The position numbers and the translations under genes are program-made. From NCBI GenBank assembly GCA_963790505.1, contig CAWBOT010000006.1, positions 1-64,000 on the forward strand: DNA of 64,000 nt. Reading direction: 5' to 3'. Source of the DNA: Acidisarcina sp963790505 (lineage in GTDB: Bacteria > Acidobacteriota > Terriglobia > Terriglobales > Acidobacteriaceae). A model generated the notes under the pieces. The model was not told where the DNA came from. It saw nothing but the letters and a program-made list of their open reading frames with translations, and did no database searches. Below, one piece after another: positions 28,323 to 37,998 of the stretch. Numbering within the stretch: the first letter of the stretch is position 1; every line of letters begins with the position of its first letter.

Positions 28323-29531
28323 CTATACAACCGTGTCCTCAATGACACGCACAGTCTCGGACCCGTCAACCACCGATCCCAGAAGATTCGGCCCGTCATT
28401 CCAACGCTGTCGGAGCAGCCGGTTCATCGGCTCCGAATAGAACCTGGCAACCACCTCGCCCAACAGACCGGCGATCACGATGACAGCGATGAACAACGCC
28501 GGAACCCCAATCACGGGTTTTCCTATCCGCACAAAGACCGCGAAGAATGCAAAGACCACAAACATATGCGTGAGATAGACCTCATAGCTGCGTTGCCCCA
28601 GTCTTGCCAGAGGACTGAACAGGCGCGGGCTCTGCCATCGCGTCGTCGCGGCAGCCGCAGCCAACATGCAGGCGCCGAGCGCGACGATACTCATATCCAG
28701 ACCGCTGCGATAGAGACCCCACTGTTCTGTAAGGCGAGTGAAACCCAGGCTGAAGACTAGGAGCGCGAGTCCTGCGCCTCGAGCAAGCCACACTGCCCGT
28801 CGCGAGAGATTCCGGCGCGAAAGGACAATCGCCGTGATGCAGCCGAGCGCGATCGCGTCCATGCCGCCGAGATAGGAATATTCCCGCCATACGTCATTGC
28901 CATTCGAGAACATGGCTCGCGCGAACGGCCCCAGCACCACAAATCCGGCCAGGATTACGCTCAGCAGCTTGCCTCTTCCCGCCAGGCGGCAGATCAGAGG
29001 AAAGAAGAGGTAAAACACCTCTTCGACGGAAAGCGACCAGAGGATGTCCCAATTTGCTGGAAGATAGCCTCGCCGCGCCTCCAGCACGTTCACATGGAAG
29101 GTAAGGGCCGCAATCAGCGCCCGCCCCAATCCTCCGGTCTTCGACGAGACAGCGAAGTTTTCGAAGTGAGCAAGATGAAGGATGCTCAACACCGCCAGCA
29201 GCGCAAGCAGCAGAGGCCCGATGCGGGCAAAGCGCAGCCGGTAGAAGTCGCCAATGTTGACCGCCTTGAGCGAACCCCATCGCCGCAGCGCCGTTGAAGT
29301 AATCAGGAATCCCGAGATCGCGAAGAATATCTGCACGCCGCGCTGGCCGTTCCAGACCAGCGACGAGACAAGTTGATGAGGCAGCCCCCTGGTATAGGGC
29401 ACGCTCGCGAAGAGCAGCCGCATGTTGACGTGGTTCATCAACACCAGCAGAATCGCGAGCCCCCGAAGCAGGTCAACGCCGTCAATCCGCGTCCAGCTTG
29501 GGACCGGGCGGGCAGACTCAACTGAGGTCAT
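28323..29531 (-). CDS. Acyltransferase 3 (OafA/YrhL type) membrane protein
   Basis: This 402-residue protein has about ten hydrophobic segments and the acyltransferase-3 N-terminus IDGVDLLRGLAILLVLMNHV, with the catalytic His in the first helix. FFAISGFLIT and the charged loop FYRLRFARIGPLL are further hallmarks. Such enzymes acylate sugars or lipids of the envelope. I place the start at ATG 29531, four bases after the stop of the phosphopantetheinyl transferase; the frame stays open upstream but would overlap that gene. Linkage suggests one transcript. Confidence 0.85.
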   Translation of the reverse strand: MTSVESARPVPSWTRIDGVDLLRGLAILLVLMNHVNMRLLFASVPYTRGLPHQLVSSLVWNGQRGVQIFFAISGFLITSTALRRWGSLKAVNIGDFYRLRFARIGPLLLALLAVLSILHLAHFENFAVSSKTGGLGRALIAALTFHVNVLEARRGYLPANWDILWSLSVEEVFYLFFPLICRLAGRGKLLSVILAGFVVLGPFARAMFSNGNDVWREYSYLGGMDAIALGCITAIVLSRRNLSRRAVWLARGAGLALLVFSLGFTRLTEQWGLYRSGLDMSIVALGACMLAAAAATTRWQSPRLFSPLARLGQRSYEVYLTHMFVVFAFFAVFVRIGKPVIGVPALFIAVIVIAGLLGEVVARFYSEPMNRLLRQRWNDGPNLLGSVVDGSETVRVIEDTVV

Positions 29532-29535
29532 AACG

Positions 29536-30306
29536 TCATTCTGCCTCACTCGGCAGCGCGTGCATCGAGATCCGGGCCGCAGCATCACCGATCGCCAGCG
29601 CTCCCATCGTCCCGGTCGCAGCCTCAAGATGATGCAAATGCCAATCGGAGGTCAGCTTCGCCTCCGGCCGCGCGGCGAGCAGCGCCGCGGGTTCCTCTTC
29701 CCGCACCGACACGTCAAAGGAATCCAGCGGAATTCTCAAACCCACGCCTTCCACCTTGAGGATCGCCTCCTTGCGCGTCCAGCAGCGGTAAAAGGCATCG
29801 AGCCATTCCAGTCCATCGAGCGCAGCCATGCCGGCCTGCTCCGCGGCGGAGAAGTATCTCTTCGCGACGTCTCTCTCGATCGGGCGAACGTCTTCCACAT
29901 CCACCCCGATCTCCATGCCAACGGTCACAGCCAGCACGCCGACTGTCTTGCTGTGGCTGAGATTGAAACGAATCGGCGCGCCACCGGGCGTCAGCGCCAA
30001 CTCCGGCTTGCCCCAAGCGCCTTCGTGGAAGGCGAGCGACGCCGGATCCTTGCCCAGGTAGCTGGCTAATATCCGGCGCATCCTTGCGTGAGAGGCGGAG
30101 TAGCGGACCCGGTCAGGCGCAAAGTAAAAGCGCCTCGTCTTCTGCCGCTCCTGTTCGTCCAGTATCTTCAGATCGGCCTCGCGCGGCTCTCCTGGGCCGG
30201 CGAAATTCCACGCCCAGACATGCGCCTCCCCCTTGCCGATCATCTTAGGAAGAGCGCGTGAGGGCCATAAAATGTGCGGAACTGGATGAGAAACGCCGGA
30301 AGCCAT
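29536..30306 (-). CDS. 4'-phosphopantetheinyl transferase (Sfp type)
   Basis: Transfers the phosphopantetheine arm of CoA to a Ser of acyl or peptidyl carrier domains. RYSASHARMRRILASYLG, the basic patch FNLSHSKTV, the magnesium-binding GVDVEDVRP and WTRKEAILKVEGVGL are all present; the Asp and Glu residues are the metal ligands. Size about 256 residues from ATG 30306; a GTG 26 codons earlier is possible. It is the head gene of a pair with the acyltransferase-3 gene. Within the window its only visible candidate substrate is the ACP domain of the fusion protein at 54635. Confidence 0.85.
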   Translation of the reverse strand: MASGVSHPVPHILWPSRALPKMIGKGEAHVWAWNFAGPGEPREADLKILDEQERQKTRRFYFAPDRVRYSASHARMRRILASYLGKDPASLAFHEGAWGKPELALTPGGAPIRFNLSHSKTVGVLAVTVGMEIGVDVEDVRPIERDVAKRYFSAAEQAGMAALDGLEWLDAFYRCWTRKEAILKVEGVGLRIPLDSFDVSVREEEPAALLAARPEAKLTSDWHLHHLEAATGTMGALAIGDAAARISMHALPSEAE

Positions 30307-30441
30307 GTCGTCACCGGCTCTGATGGTATCGCGAAAGGCTCGGGGAGACTTGGCAGGCAGCTGTGTGCGGCATTCTGCAGTCACATAATCGGCAGGAATA
30401 ATGCTTTAATCGGTTTGTCCCTCTAAAAACGGGGTAACTCC

Positions 30442-31317
30442 TTGAAACTGCTTGCAAAGTTCAACCTGATGCTCCTCCTCCTGTTCGGCGTAGGCCTGCT
30501 CCTGGTCTCGCAGTTATCGCGCCGCTTTCTCGAAAACAACGCCCGCGATCAGACGATCCAGCAGGCGCGCTTGATGGTTTCGAGCGCCCGGTCCACGCGC
30601 GACTATACCGAAGAGGAGCTGGATCCGCTGCTCGAGAAGACGCCCGACCACGCCGAGCGCTTCCTGCCCCAGACGATCCCGTTTTACGCCGCCACAGTCA
30701 CCTTCAACCATCTGCGCAAGGACTATCCCGATTACACCTACAAAGAGGCGGCCCTCAACCCCACCAACCCGCGCGACCGTGCCGATGAGTGGGAGGCCGA
30801 CGTGATCAACTACTTCCGCGACCACCCGGGCAAAACGGAACTCATCGGCGAGCGCCAGACCGCCACTGGCAGCTCAATCTACCTCTCGCAGCCGATCGCA
30901 GCGTCGGAAGGCTGCCTGGAATGCCACGGGACGCCCTCCTCTGCCCCGCCGACGGAGGTCGCCACCTACGGCAGCTCCAACGGCTTCGGATGGAAGCTTC
31001 ACGAGATCATCGGCGCGCAGATCGTCTCTGTGCCCACCGAGGTTCCGCTAGCCATTGCCCACGAGGCCTTCCACACGCTATTGCTATATCTCTCGCTGAC
31101 CTTCGTCGCCACGATGGCGGTCATCGATGCGGGACTTTACTACATCGTGATCCTGCCCCTGCGGCGTCTTGCTACGACCGCCGACCTGGTCAGCAAAGGC
31201 GACTTGAGCCAGCCCGAGTTCACGGTGAAGGGCAAAGACGAAATCGCCGAGGTGACCGGCTCGTTCAATCGAATGTACGTCAGCCTGGTGAAGGCGATGC
31301 GCATGCTCGACGAATAA
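30442..31317 (+). CDS. Heme-binding periplasmic sensor-like protein with HAMP domain
   Basis: This 291-residue protein has a first membrane helix (residues 8-23) and a periplasmic domain of the DUF3365/Tll0287 type containing a heme c site C158-L-E-C161-H162. A second helix (about 210-235) and a HAMP linker (PLRRLATTADLVSKGDLSQP and DEIAEVTGSFNRM) follow. It stops after the HAMP domain, with no kinase, cyclase or chemotaxis output. The start is TTG with a GGGG upstream. It may sense redox state or nitric oxide and signal through a partner, or simply be an electron carrier. Confidence 0.8.
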   Translation: MKLLAKFNLMLLLLFGVGLLLVSQLSRRFLENNARDQTIQQARLMVSSARSTRDYTEEELDPLLEKTPDHAERFLPQTIPFYAATVTFNHLRKDYPDYTYKEAALNPTNPRDRADEWEADVINYFRDHPGKTELIGERQTATGSSIYLSQPIAASEGCLECHGTPSSAPPTEVATYGSSNGFGWKLHEIIGAQIVSVPTEVPLAIAHEAFHTLLLYLSLTFVATMAVIDAGLYYIVILPLRRLATTADLVSKGDLSQPEFTVKGKDEIAEVTGSFNRMYVSLVKAMRMLDE

Positions 31318-31355
31318 CGCCGCAGGAATCGTCCGCCGGGGAAAGCGCCGCCTAG

Positions 31356-33818
31356 CTACTGGTCGCGCAGCGTCTTCATCGGATCGAGCCCGGCGGCGCG
31401 GCTCGCCGGGATCAGGCTGGCAACTGCTGAAACTGTCAACAGCACCGCCGCGACGCAGAGAAATGTGACTGGATCGAGTGGTTTCACCCCGTACAGCAAG
31501 CTGGCCAAGTAGCGCGTGACCAGCGCAGATACGCCGATCCCCAGCGCCACACCGATCAAGGCGAGGCCGAGGCCGCGATTCAGAATCAGCCTCAGCACGT
31601 TGCCGCGCTGCGCGCCCAGCGCCATGCGCAGTCCGATCTCGTGAGTACGCTGCACCACCATGTAGGCGAGCACCGCATACAAGCCGATCGCCGCCAGCAG
31701 CAGTGCAATGCCCGCAAAGGCAGCCAGCAGCATCGTCTGGAAGCGCGACTGCGCCGTGTTCAGCGCAACCAGTTCATCGTATGTGTGGATGCGATAGACG
31801 GGCGCCTCCTTGTCGACCGAGGCCACCGCCAATCGCGCCGGGTTGATATAGCTCGCCGGGTCTCCCGCCACACGCATCGCATAATACGGCGATGTAATGT
31901 TTGCCGGTCCATATGGCACGTAGTATTCCGGTTCGGCCTTCTCTGTCACGCCCTCGCGCTTCACATCGCCAGTCACGGCGATGATCTCGCGCATCGGTTT
32001 TTCACCGCTCTCCGCCGTAAATCCCGGCTGGAGTCGTTTGCCGATCGGATCTTCGCCGGGGAAAAACTCCCGAGCAAAGGCCTGGTTGATGATGATGACG
32101 GGCTTGCCGTGGATCTGGTCCTCATCGTCGGAAAAGGTGCGCCCGCGGAGGATTGGAATTCCCATTGTTTTGAAGAAGGATGGCTCGATCACGCTCGCCC
32201 GAGACGCCGGTGAATCGCCCACCGCATGAGTCCGACCCTCGATTTCAAAAGTAAGAGTGATTCCGCTTCCTGAGAGCGGCAGGGGGTAGACGGCGGTGAC
32301 TTCCTGCGCTCCGGGCAGGGCCTGGAGCCTCGCCAGGATCGCGTGATAAAAGGCCATCGACTCGGCGTCCTCCTTATAGCGCTTGGAGGAGACGCCGACC
32401 CGGAAGGTCAGCATATGCTTTGGGTTGAAGCCTGGATCGACAGCCAGAGTGTGAAGGAAGCTGCGAATGAAGAGTCCGGCGCAGACTAACAGCACCAGGC
32501 CGAGTGCGGTCTCTGCGATCACCAGACCGGCGTGCAGCTGGTGCTGCTTGCGTCCGGCTGTAGAGGTACGCGTACCGTCGCGCAGCGCCATCGCGGGGTC
32601 AAGCCGTGAGAGCTTGCGTGCAGGCAGCAATCCGAAGAGCACTCCGGTCAGAAGTGACACGCCGAACGAAAAGGCCAGCGCGGGCCCATCGATCGTGGCT
32701 TGGCCGACCCGCGGAACTCCGGCAGGAACGAGATGCAGAAGGCCTTTCAGCATCAATACTGCGAGAGCGGTTCCGGCAACCCCGCCAATCAGCGCGAGCA
32801 AAACAGACTCGCTCAGCAACTGCATCACAATCTCGCGGCGATTCGCGCCGAGCGCCGCCCGTACAGCCAGCTCCGCTTGCCTGCCGGAACCGCGCGCCAG
32901 CAGCAGCCCGGCCACATTGGCGCACGAAATCAACAATAACGCCGCGACCGCGGCAAACAGTATCCGCAGGGCCGGCCGAACGTCGCCGGTCACACTCTCC
33001 GCCTCGGGCATTACCTGCGCGGCGCGATTGTTCAGGTCCTCGTCGGGATAACGCTTCGCCAATCCCGCCTGGATTGTGCTGATCTCCGCCTGGGCCTGGG
33101 CGATAGTCACTCCCGGCTTGAGCCGGCCGATCACGTCCAGCTGCATCCATCCGCGTTGCGCGGTCGATGGGTCTTTGCCGTCGGCATCCCGCGCCGGAGT
33201 GATCCAGAAACTGGGCGATGGCGATTCGATGGGAAAGCTGAACGACGCCGGCATTACGCCCACTACCGTGTAGGAATCGTCGAAGAGCCTGATCGATTGT
33301 CCCAGGACGTCAGGCGACGCGTTGAAATCCGAAACCCACAATTCGTGGCTCAGAATGACGCTGCGATTCCCAGACTTCTCTTCCTCGCGCGTAAACGGGC
33401 GCCCCAGCGCCGGCGCAGTGCCCAGCACATGGAAGAAGTCCGCCGACACGGCGGTGCCTGAGATCATGCGGGCAGTGCCATTTACGTTCGAACTCCCATT
33501 CACATCGTGGTAGGCGGCCAGCGATTCGAAGCTGTGGTTCAGCGCCCGCCAGTCGAAAAAGTCCGGGTAGGAGATACCCTCCGGCACCCCCACCGCATCG
33601 GAGCCCGAATTCGGCGGGAAGGCCAACACGGCTGCTTTCGTCAACCTAGCCGGGTCGGGAAAGGGCAGGGGCCGCAACAGCACCGCGTAAAAGATCGAAA
33701 AGATCGCAGTGGTCGCGCCAATCCCGATCGCCAGGGTAAGAATGGCTGTGGCCGCGAAACCCGGGTTGCGGCGCAGCTGGCGGAGTGCGAAGCGCAGGTG
33801 GTTCGTCAAATCGTGCAT
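31356..33818 (-). CDS. ADOP-type ABC transporter permease (intact)
   Basis: This 820-residue member of the acidobacterial ADOP group has two fused MacB/FtsX units. The N-terminal unit has LRFALRQLRRNPGFAATAIL, TLAIGIGATTAIFSI and a long periplasmic domain. The middle has helices with LLISCANVAGLLLARGSGRQ and the C-terminal half has HEIGLRMALGAQRGNVL. The end, AAGLDPMKTLRDQ, is the family signature. Substrate is unknown and an ATPase partner is not adjacent. Unlike most members it lacks a PadR neighbour and the helical MDxL domain at the N-terminus. I start it at ATG 33818, with AGG eight bases upstream. It shows what the two decayed copies at the left end once looked like. Confidence 0.85.
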   Translation of the reverse strand: MHDLTNHLRFALRQLRRNPGFAATAILTLAIGIGATTAIFSIFYAVLLRPLPFPDPARLTKAAVLAFPPNSGSDAVGVPEGISYPDFFDWRALNHSFESLAAYHDVNGSSNVNGTARMISGTAVSADFFHVLGTAPALGRPFTREEEKSGNRSVILSHELWVSDFNASPDVLGQSIRLFDDSYTVVGVMPASFSFPIESPSPSFWITPARDADGKDPSTAQRGWMQLDVIGRLKPGVTIAQAQAEISTIQAGLAKRYPDEDLNNRAAQVMPEAESVTGDVRPALRILFAAVAALLLISCANVAGLLLARGSGRQAELAVRAALGANRREIVMQLLSESVLLALIGGVAGTALAVLMLKGLLHLVPAGVPRVGQATIDGPALAFSFGVSLLTGVLFGLLPARKLSRLDPAMALRDGTRTSTAGRKQHQLHAGLVIAETALGLVLLVCAGLFIRSFLHTLAVDPGFNPKHMLTFRVGVSSKRYKEDAESMAFYHAILARLQALPGAQEVTAVYPLPLSGSGITLTFEIEGRTHAVGDSPASRASVIEPSFFKTMGIPILRGRTFSDDEDQIHGKPVIIINQAFAREFFPGEDPIGKRLQPGFTAESGEKPMREIIAVTGDVKREGVTEKAEPEYYVPYGPANITSPYYAMRVAGDPASYINPARLAVASVDKEAPVYRIHTYDELVALNTAQSRFQTMLLAAFAGIALLLAAIGLYAVLAYMVVQRTHEIGLRMALGAQRGNVLRLILNRGLGLALIGVALGIGVSALVTRYLASLLYGVKPLDPVTFLCVAAVLLTVSAVASLIPASRAAGLDPMKTLRDQ

Positions 33819-34166
33819 CGGTTTACCTATGAGAGACTTTCGCCATCCAAGTAGCACGATGCTCGCCAATTGGGGTCTGCCGCAGATCATTGAAAAGACG
33901 GCATTTATGGTGTGGTGAAAAGGCCCAGGCGCGGGTCGGCGTTCACTTCCGGATTGAAGCTGTTCGATACCGGACGCTCACGCGCCCCGTCTTCCTGCCT
34001 GCAGGTCAACGATGATCGCCGCGTTCCGATAAGCGATACCATGGAAGAGATGTTTCGGGGAACAAGAATTCGGCGTGCTGGGACAATCCGAAAAGGCGCA
34101 TACTAACGTCAAAGAGATAGCAGGGTGGGGTGCGCCTTCGCCATGCCGTGGCCTCAGGTGAGGTGG

Positions 34167-35435
34167 ATGATGCAAATGTTTTCAATCGAAGAGTTGCGCA
34201 AGGCGAGTTTGACCCTCGCGGCCGGACTGATTCTAGCTCCGGTCTGCGTCCTGGCCCAATCGCCAGGTAGCCAGCAGCCAACCTCTGCTCCGCCATCTCC
34301 TGCCTCTTCGGCGCCAGCGAACCAGCCCTCGTCGACTCCCCCCTCCAGCACCACTTCGGCAACGCCTGATTCCTCGACAGCCATGCCTGCGCCGACGGTA
34401 ACGCCCGCCGCACCTCCCGGGACTGCTCCGCCAGCCCCGGTTGGTGACGGCAGTATGCCCGGAGTCAAGAAAGGCAGCATCGAGGACGTCAACGCCATCG
34501 GCACCCGCGACATCGGCGCGCGCGGCATGGGCAACTGGTACTCGGTCGAGAGCGAAATCAAGATGGGCAAGGGCTACTCGATGGAACTCGAGAAGAGCAC
34601 CAAGTTCATCAACGACCCGACGATTACCGAATATGTCAACCGCATCGGCCAAAATATCGTTAAGAACTCCGACTGCAAGGTGCCCTTCACCATCAAGGTG
34701 ATCGACTCCGATGAAGTCAACGCCATGGCGCTGCCCGGCGGCTTCTTCTACGTGAACTCAGGCCTGATCCTCGCCGCCGACGAAGAGGCCGAACTTGCCG
34801 GAGTCATGGCCCATGAGACCGCCCACGTCTGCGCCCACCACGCCGCCCGCGAGCAGACCCGGGCCAACTATGCGCAGATCGCCGCAACCGCCGCGATGAT
34901 CGCCATCCCCGGCTGGGCCGGCTACGGCATCTATGAGGCTTCGGGTCTGGTCATTCCGCTCACCTTCCTCCAGTTCTCGCGCGAATTCGAGGCGCAGGCC
35001 GACTACCTTGGCGTGCAATATATGTACCGCGCCGGCTACGATCCGCAGGCTTTTGTCACCTTCTTCGAGAAAATTCAGAACCTCGAGAAGCGCAAGCCCG
35101 GCGCTGTGGCCCGCGCCTTTTCCTCTCATCCCCAGACCCCCGACCGCATCGAGCACTCGCAGGAAGAGATCGCCAAGATTCTCCCTCCGCGCGATGAGTA
35201 CGTCGTTACTACTTCGGAGTTCGATGACGTGAAGGGCCGCCTGGCGAGGATCGAAAACAAGCGCCGCCTGACCGACAAGTCGACCGGCGCCAAACCGACT
35301 CTGCGCCGCGCCAGCACCACCGTCGGCGATCCCAGCACGAGCGGCGGCGGTACCACCTCGTCCTCGACGTCCAGCACTTCCTCGACCACCAGCGACGGTG
35401 ACGACCAGCCAACTCTTCACCGGCGCGACAACTAG
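34167..35435 (+). CDS. M48-family metalloprotease
   Basis: Secreted or membrane-attached zinc protease. After a signal sequence (LAAGLILAPVCVLAQ) a Pro/Ser/Thr-rich linker spans about residues 35-95. The catalytic domain has the zinc motif HETAH (about 215-219) and a glutamate-containing EFEAQADYLGVQYM about 60 residues on. A short C-terminal region is Ser/Thr-rich and disordered. The pattern is of BepA/LoiP-like M48 proteases that act on outer-membrane proteins. The frame extends upstream to 34125, but ATG 34167 follows a GAGG. There are no close operon partners; the 350 bases upstream hold no recognisable gene. Confidence 0.85.
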   Translation: MMQMFSIEELRKASLTLAAGLILAPVCVLAQSPGSQQPTSAPPSPASSAPANQPSSTPPSSTTSATPDSSTAMPAPTVTPAAPPGTAPPAPVGDGSMPGVKKGSIEDVNAIGTRDIGARGMGNWYSVESEIKMGKGYSMELEKSTKFINDPTITEYVNRIGQNIVKNSDCKVPFTIKVIDSDEVNAMALPGGFFYVNSGLILAADEEAELAGVMAHETAHVCAHHAAREQTRANYAQIAATAAMIAIPGWAGYGIYEASGLVIPLTFLQFSREFEAQADYLGVQYMYRAGYDPQAFVTFFEKIQNLEKRKPGAVARAFSSHPQTPDRIEHSQEEIAKILPPRDEYVVTTSEFDDVKGRLARIENKRRLTDKSTGAKPTLRRASTTVGDPSTSGGGTTSSSTSSTSSTTSDGDDQPTLHRRDN

Positions 35436-35600
35436 CGTGCCGTCAGAGGGCTATCATCCTGAGCAAAGTGTGGCGCGGCTCTCGCGCCACACAAGATTGA
35501 AGGACCTGCGCCATCCGCGATTCGACTCGATCGGGGCCGAGCGCACCGCGATCCCCTCAGTAACCCAATCCTGCAATGCCGTTCGGATATACTCTCGCCT

Positions 35601-36194
35601 ATGAGCGCCATCGAAACCGAGGTCAAGTTTCGCGTCCACGACGCGGAACGGTTGCAGCGGCATCTGCAGGCGGCGGGTTTCTGGCAGGAGACTCCGCGCA
35701 CCTTTGAGCGCAATATTCTCTATGACACCCCGGAGAGGCGCTTGCGCCTCGATCGCCAGATCCTGCGCATCCGTGAGTATGGCGAAAAGTGGGTGCTCAC
35801 CCACAAAGCCATTCCCGAAGCGGGTGACACCGGCCTCTATAAACAGCGCGTCGAAACCGAGACCACCGTCGCGGACGGAGAAACCGTCGCGACCATCTTC
35901 GCGGCCCTGGGCTATACCCCCGCCTTCACCTACGAGAAATATCGCACCGAGTGGACTGACGGAGCCGGCCATTGCGTGGTCGATGAGACGCCGATCGGCC
36001 TATATGCCGAACTCGAAGGCCCAGAAGACTGGATCAATCGCACCGCAGCCGCTCTCTCCGTCGACCCGAGCGAGTTTCAGAACGACAGCTACGGGCGCCT
36101 CTTCGATCTATGGAAACAGGAGACGGGCAGCGACGCGAACGATCTCACCTTCGCGGCTATCGGAAGCTCAATTGAGGTCGATGCGCTGCCTTAG
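35601..36194 (+). CDS. CYTH-domain protein (class IV adenylate cyclase family)
   Basis: This 197-residue protein has the CYTH start ETEVKFRV (the ExExK triphosphate-binding motif at residues 5-9), then RLRLDRQILRIREYGEKWVL and HCVVDETPIGLYAELEGPED, which supply the remaining charged tunnel residues. Members act on triphosphates: adenylate cyclase, thiamine triphosphatase or tripolyphosphatase. The activity cannot be told from sequence alone. The gene is convergent with the sulfatase gene, 62 bases apart. The ribosome binding site is weak. Confidence 0.85.
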   Translation: MSAIETEVKFRVHDAERLQRHLQAAGFWQETPRTFERNILYDTPERRLRLDRQILRIREYGEKWVLTHKAIPEAGDTGLYKQRVETETTVADGETVATIFAALGYTPAFTYEKYRTEWTDGAGHCVVDETPIGLYAELEGPEDWINRTAAALSVDPSEFQNDSYGRLFDLWKQETGSDANDLTFAAIGSSIEVDALP

Positions 36195-36256
36195 ATTGCG
36201 AGTCGAGTGTCTCCGGTTTGCCGAACGCGATCACGGACGTACAAAAACAGAGAGGC

Positions 36257-37855
36257 TCAGTCCTTTCCGGTCGCCTGAAGCTGACGTTTGAGCATCTCCA
36301 GGACTGCGTCTGGATTGACGGTGAAGCTGGCCGGAGCCTGACTCGGCGGATACTCCTTGAAAGTCTCAATAAACTGTTCCCCGAGAATAGTCCCCTGAAC
36401 ATTCAGGTAGACATTGTGGACCAACCAGTCGTTGTATTGGTCTGAGGTAATGTCCGCCCGCTCATATGGGTCCATGCGGAGGTTATATATCTTAGGCAGC
36501 CGCAGGCAGGTGAACGGCTCCTCCCAGATATTGAGATTCCCGGGGGCGCGCTGCTCGCAAAAGACGTACTTGAAGTTTTCGTGCCTCATCGCGACGAGCT
36601 GGCCGTCGTCGTCGAAGTAAAAGAAGTCCTTGCGCGGCGAATGCGGCTCCTGGCCTTCAAGGTAGGGCAGGATGTTGTACCCGTCCAGATGAACTTTGTG
36701 GGACATCCCTCCCGGGCCATCCCCCTTCAATAGCTGCTCTTTGATGGTCGGATCCCCGGCAGCCGCAAGCAAGGTTGGAAACCAGTCCAGTCCCGAAACA
36801 ATCTCGTTCGACCAGACTCCCGGCTTGATGTGACCCGGCCAGCGAATCACCGCCGGTACACGGAAAGCGCCCTCCCAATTCGAGTCTTTCTCGCTGCGGA
36901 AGGGCGTCATCGCCGCATCCGGCCAGCTAAACATGTTCGGACCATTGTCGGTTGTGTAAATGACAATCGTATCTTTGGTCACGCCGAGATCGTCCAGCGC
37001 CTTCAGCAACTTGCCTACGTCCTGATCGTGCTCGACCATGCCGTCGGCGTAGTCGTTGCCAGGCATACCGCTGAGCCCATGATGTTCAGGCCGGATGTGC
37101 GTAAAGATATGCATCCGGGTGGTATTCATCCATACGAAGAAAGGCTTGCCGGCTTTGACCTGTTCGCCCATGAATCCGATCGCCCGGCCCGTCGTCTCGT
37201 CGTCGATCGTCTCCATGCGCTTCATGTCGAGCGGCCCGACATCCTCGATCTTGCCGCCAGCGTAGGAATGAATGATCCCGCGTACGTGATAGACCTTAAG
37301 AAACTCAGGATCGTCCTTCGGCCAATAGGGCATCTCCGGCTCTTGCTCTGCGTTCAGGTGATAGAGATTGCCGTAGAACTCGTCGAAGCCATGATTGGTG
37401 GGCAGATACTCATCGCGGTCGCCGAGATGGTTCTTGCCAAACTGTCCGGTGGCATACCCCAACGACTTGAGCGCTTCGGCGATGGTGATGTCGCGCTTCT
37501 GCAGACCCACCGGCGCGCCCGGCGCGCCAACTTTCGTGAGTCCGGTGCGAATTGGGGACTGCCCGGTAATGAAGGAAGAGCGCCCCGCCGTGCAGCTGTT
37601 CTCTGCGTAGTAATCGGTGAACGTCACGCCCTGCTCGCCGATGCTATCGATGTTCGGCGTCATGTACCCGACCAGGCCGTGGGTGTAGCGGCTGATATTT
37701 GCCTGGCCGATGTCGTCGCCAAAGATGACGAGGATGTTTGGCTTCTTCTCCTGCGCCTGAAGAGGCGTAGTCGCCACGCTTGCACATACGGCTGCCATCA
37801 GGAAAACCATGAGCTGGGTGGTGGTTGATATTCCCGGTAGACGGTACTTCTGCAT
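36257..37855 (-). CDS. Arylsulfatase-like type I sulfatase
   Basis: This 532-residue secreted hydrolase has a signal peptide (residues 1-35, ending LQAQ). Metal-binding Asp residues lie in IFGDDIGQANISRY. The active-site sequence C88-T-A-G-R92-SSFITG has the cysteine converted by formylglycine-generating enzyme or a radical SAM maturase, with Ala rather than Pro at the third position. A second metal site is TTDNGPN and a further histidine lies in GKNHLGD. No maturation gene is in the window. An AGGGGG ribosome binding site precedes the ATG. Sulfate-ester cleavage is inferred from the family. Confidence 0.85.
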   Translation of the reverse strand: MQKYRLPGISTTTQLMVFLMAAVCASVATTPLQAQEKKPNILVIFGDDIGQANISRYTHGLVGYMTPNIDSIGEQGVTFTDYYAENSCTAGRSSFITGQSPIRTGLTKVGAPGAPVGLQKRDITIAEALKSLGYATGQFGKNHLGDRDEYLPTNHGFDEFYGNLYHLNAEQEPEMPYWPKDDPEFLKVYHVRGIIHSYAGGKIEDVGPLDMKRMETIDDETTGRAIGFMGEQVKAGKPFFVWMNTTRMHIFTHIRPEHHGLSGMPGNDYADGMVEHDQDVGKLLKALDDLGVTKDTIVIYTTDNGPNMFSWPDAAMTPFRSEKDSNWEGAFRVPAVIRWPGHIKPGVWSNEIVSGLDWFPTLLAAAGDPTIKEQLLKGDGPGGMSHKVHLDGYNILPYLEGQEPHSPRKDFFYFDDDGQLVAMRHENFKYVFCEQRAPGNLNIWEEPFTCLRLPKIYNLRMDPYERADITSDQYNDWLVHNVYLNVQGTILGEQFIETFKEYPPSQAPASFTVNPDAVLEMLKRQLQATGKD

Positions 37856-37998
37856 AGAACCCCCTGGTCAGAGCGCGGGCGAATCTTGAGGAGGGCAGAG
37901 CGTTCCTGCCGCGAATTGAAACATTGTAGGACGGAAACGTGCCCTTGTCTTGGAACCAGGGATGGAGAATTGTCGGCTAAAGGATTGCACAACGCACC

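Noticed and set aside
36830..37828. 332-codon open frame antisense to the sulfatase
   Set aside because: The sulfatase frame has an active site, signal peptide and ribosome binding site; this one has none.
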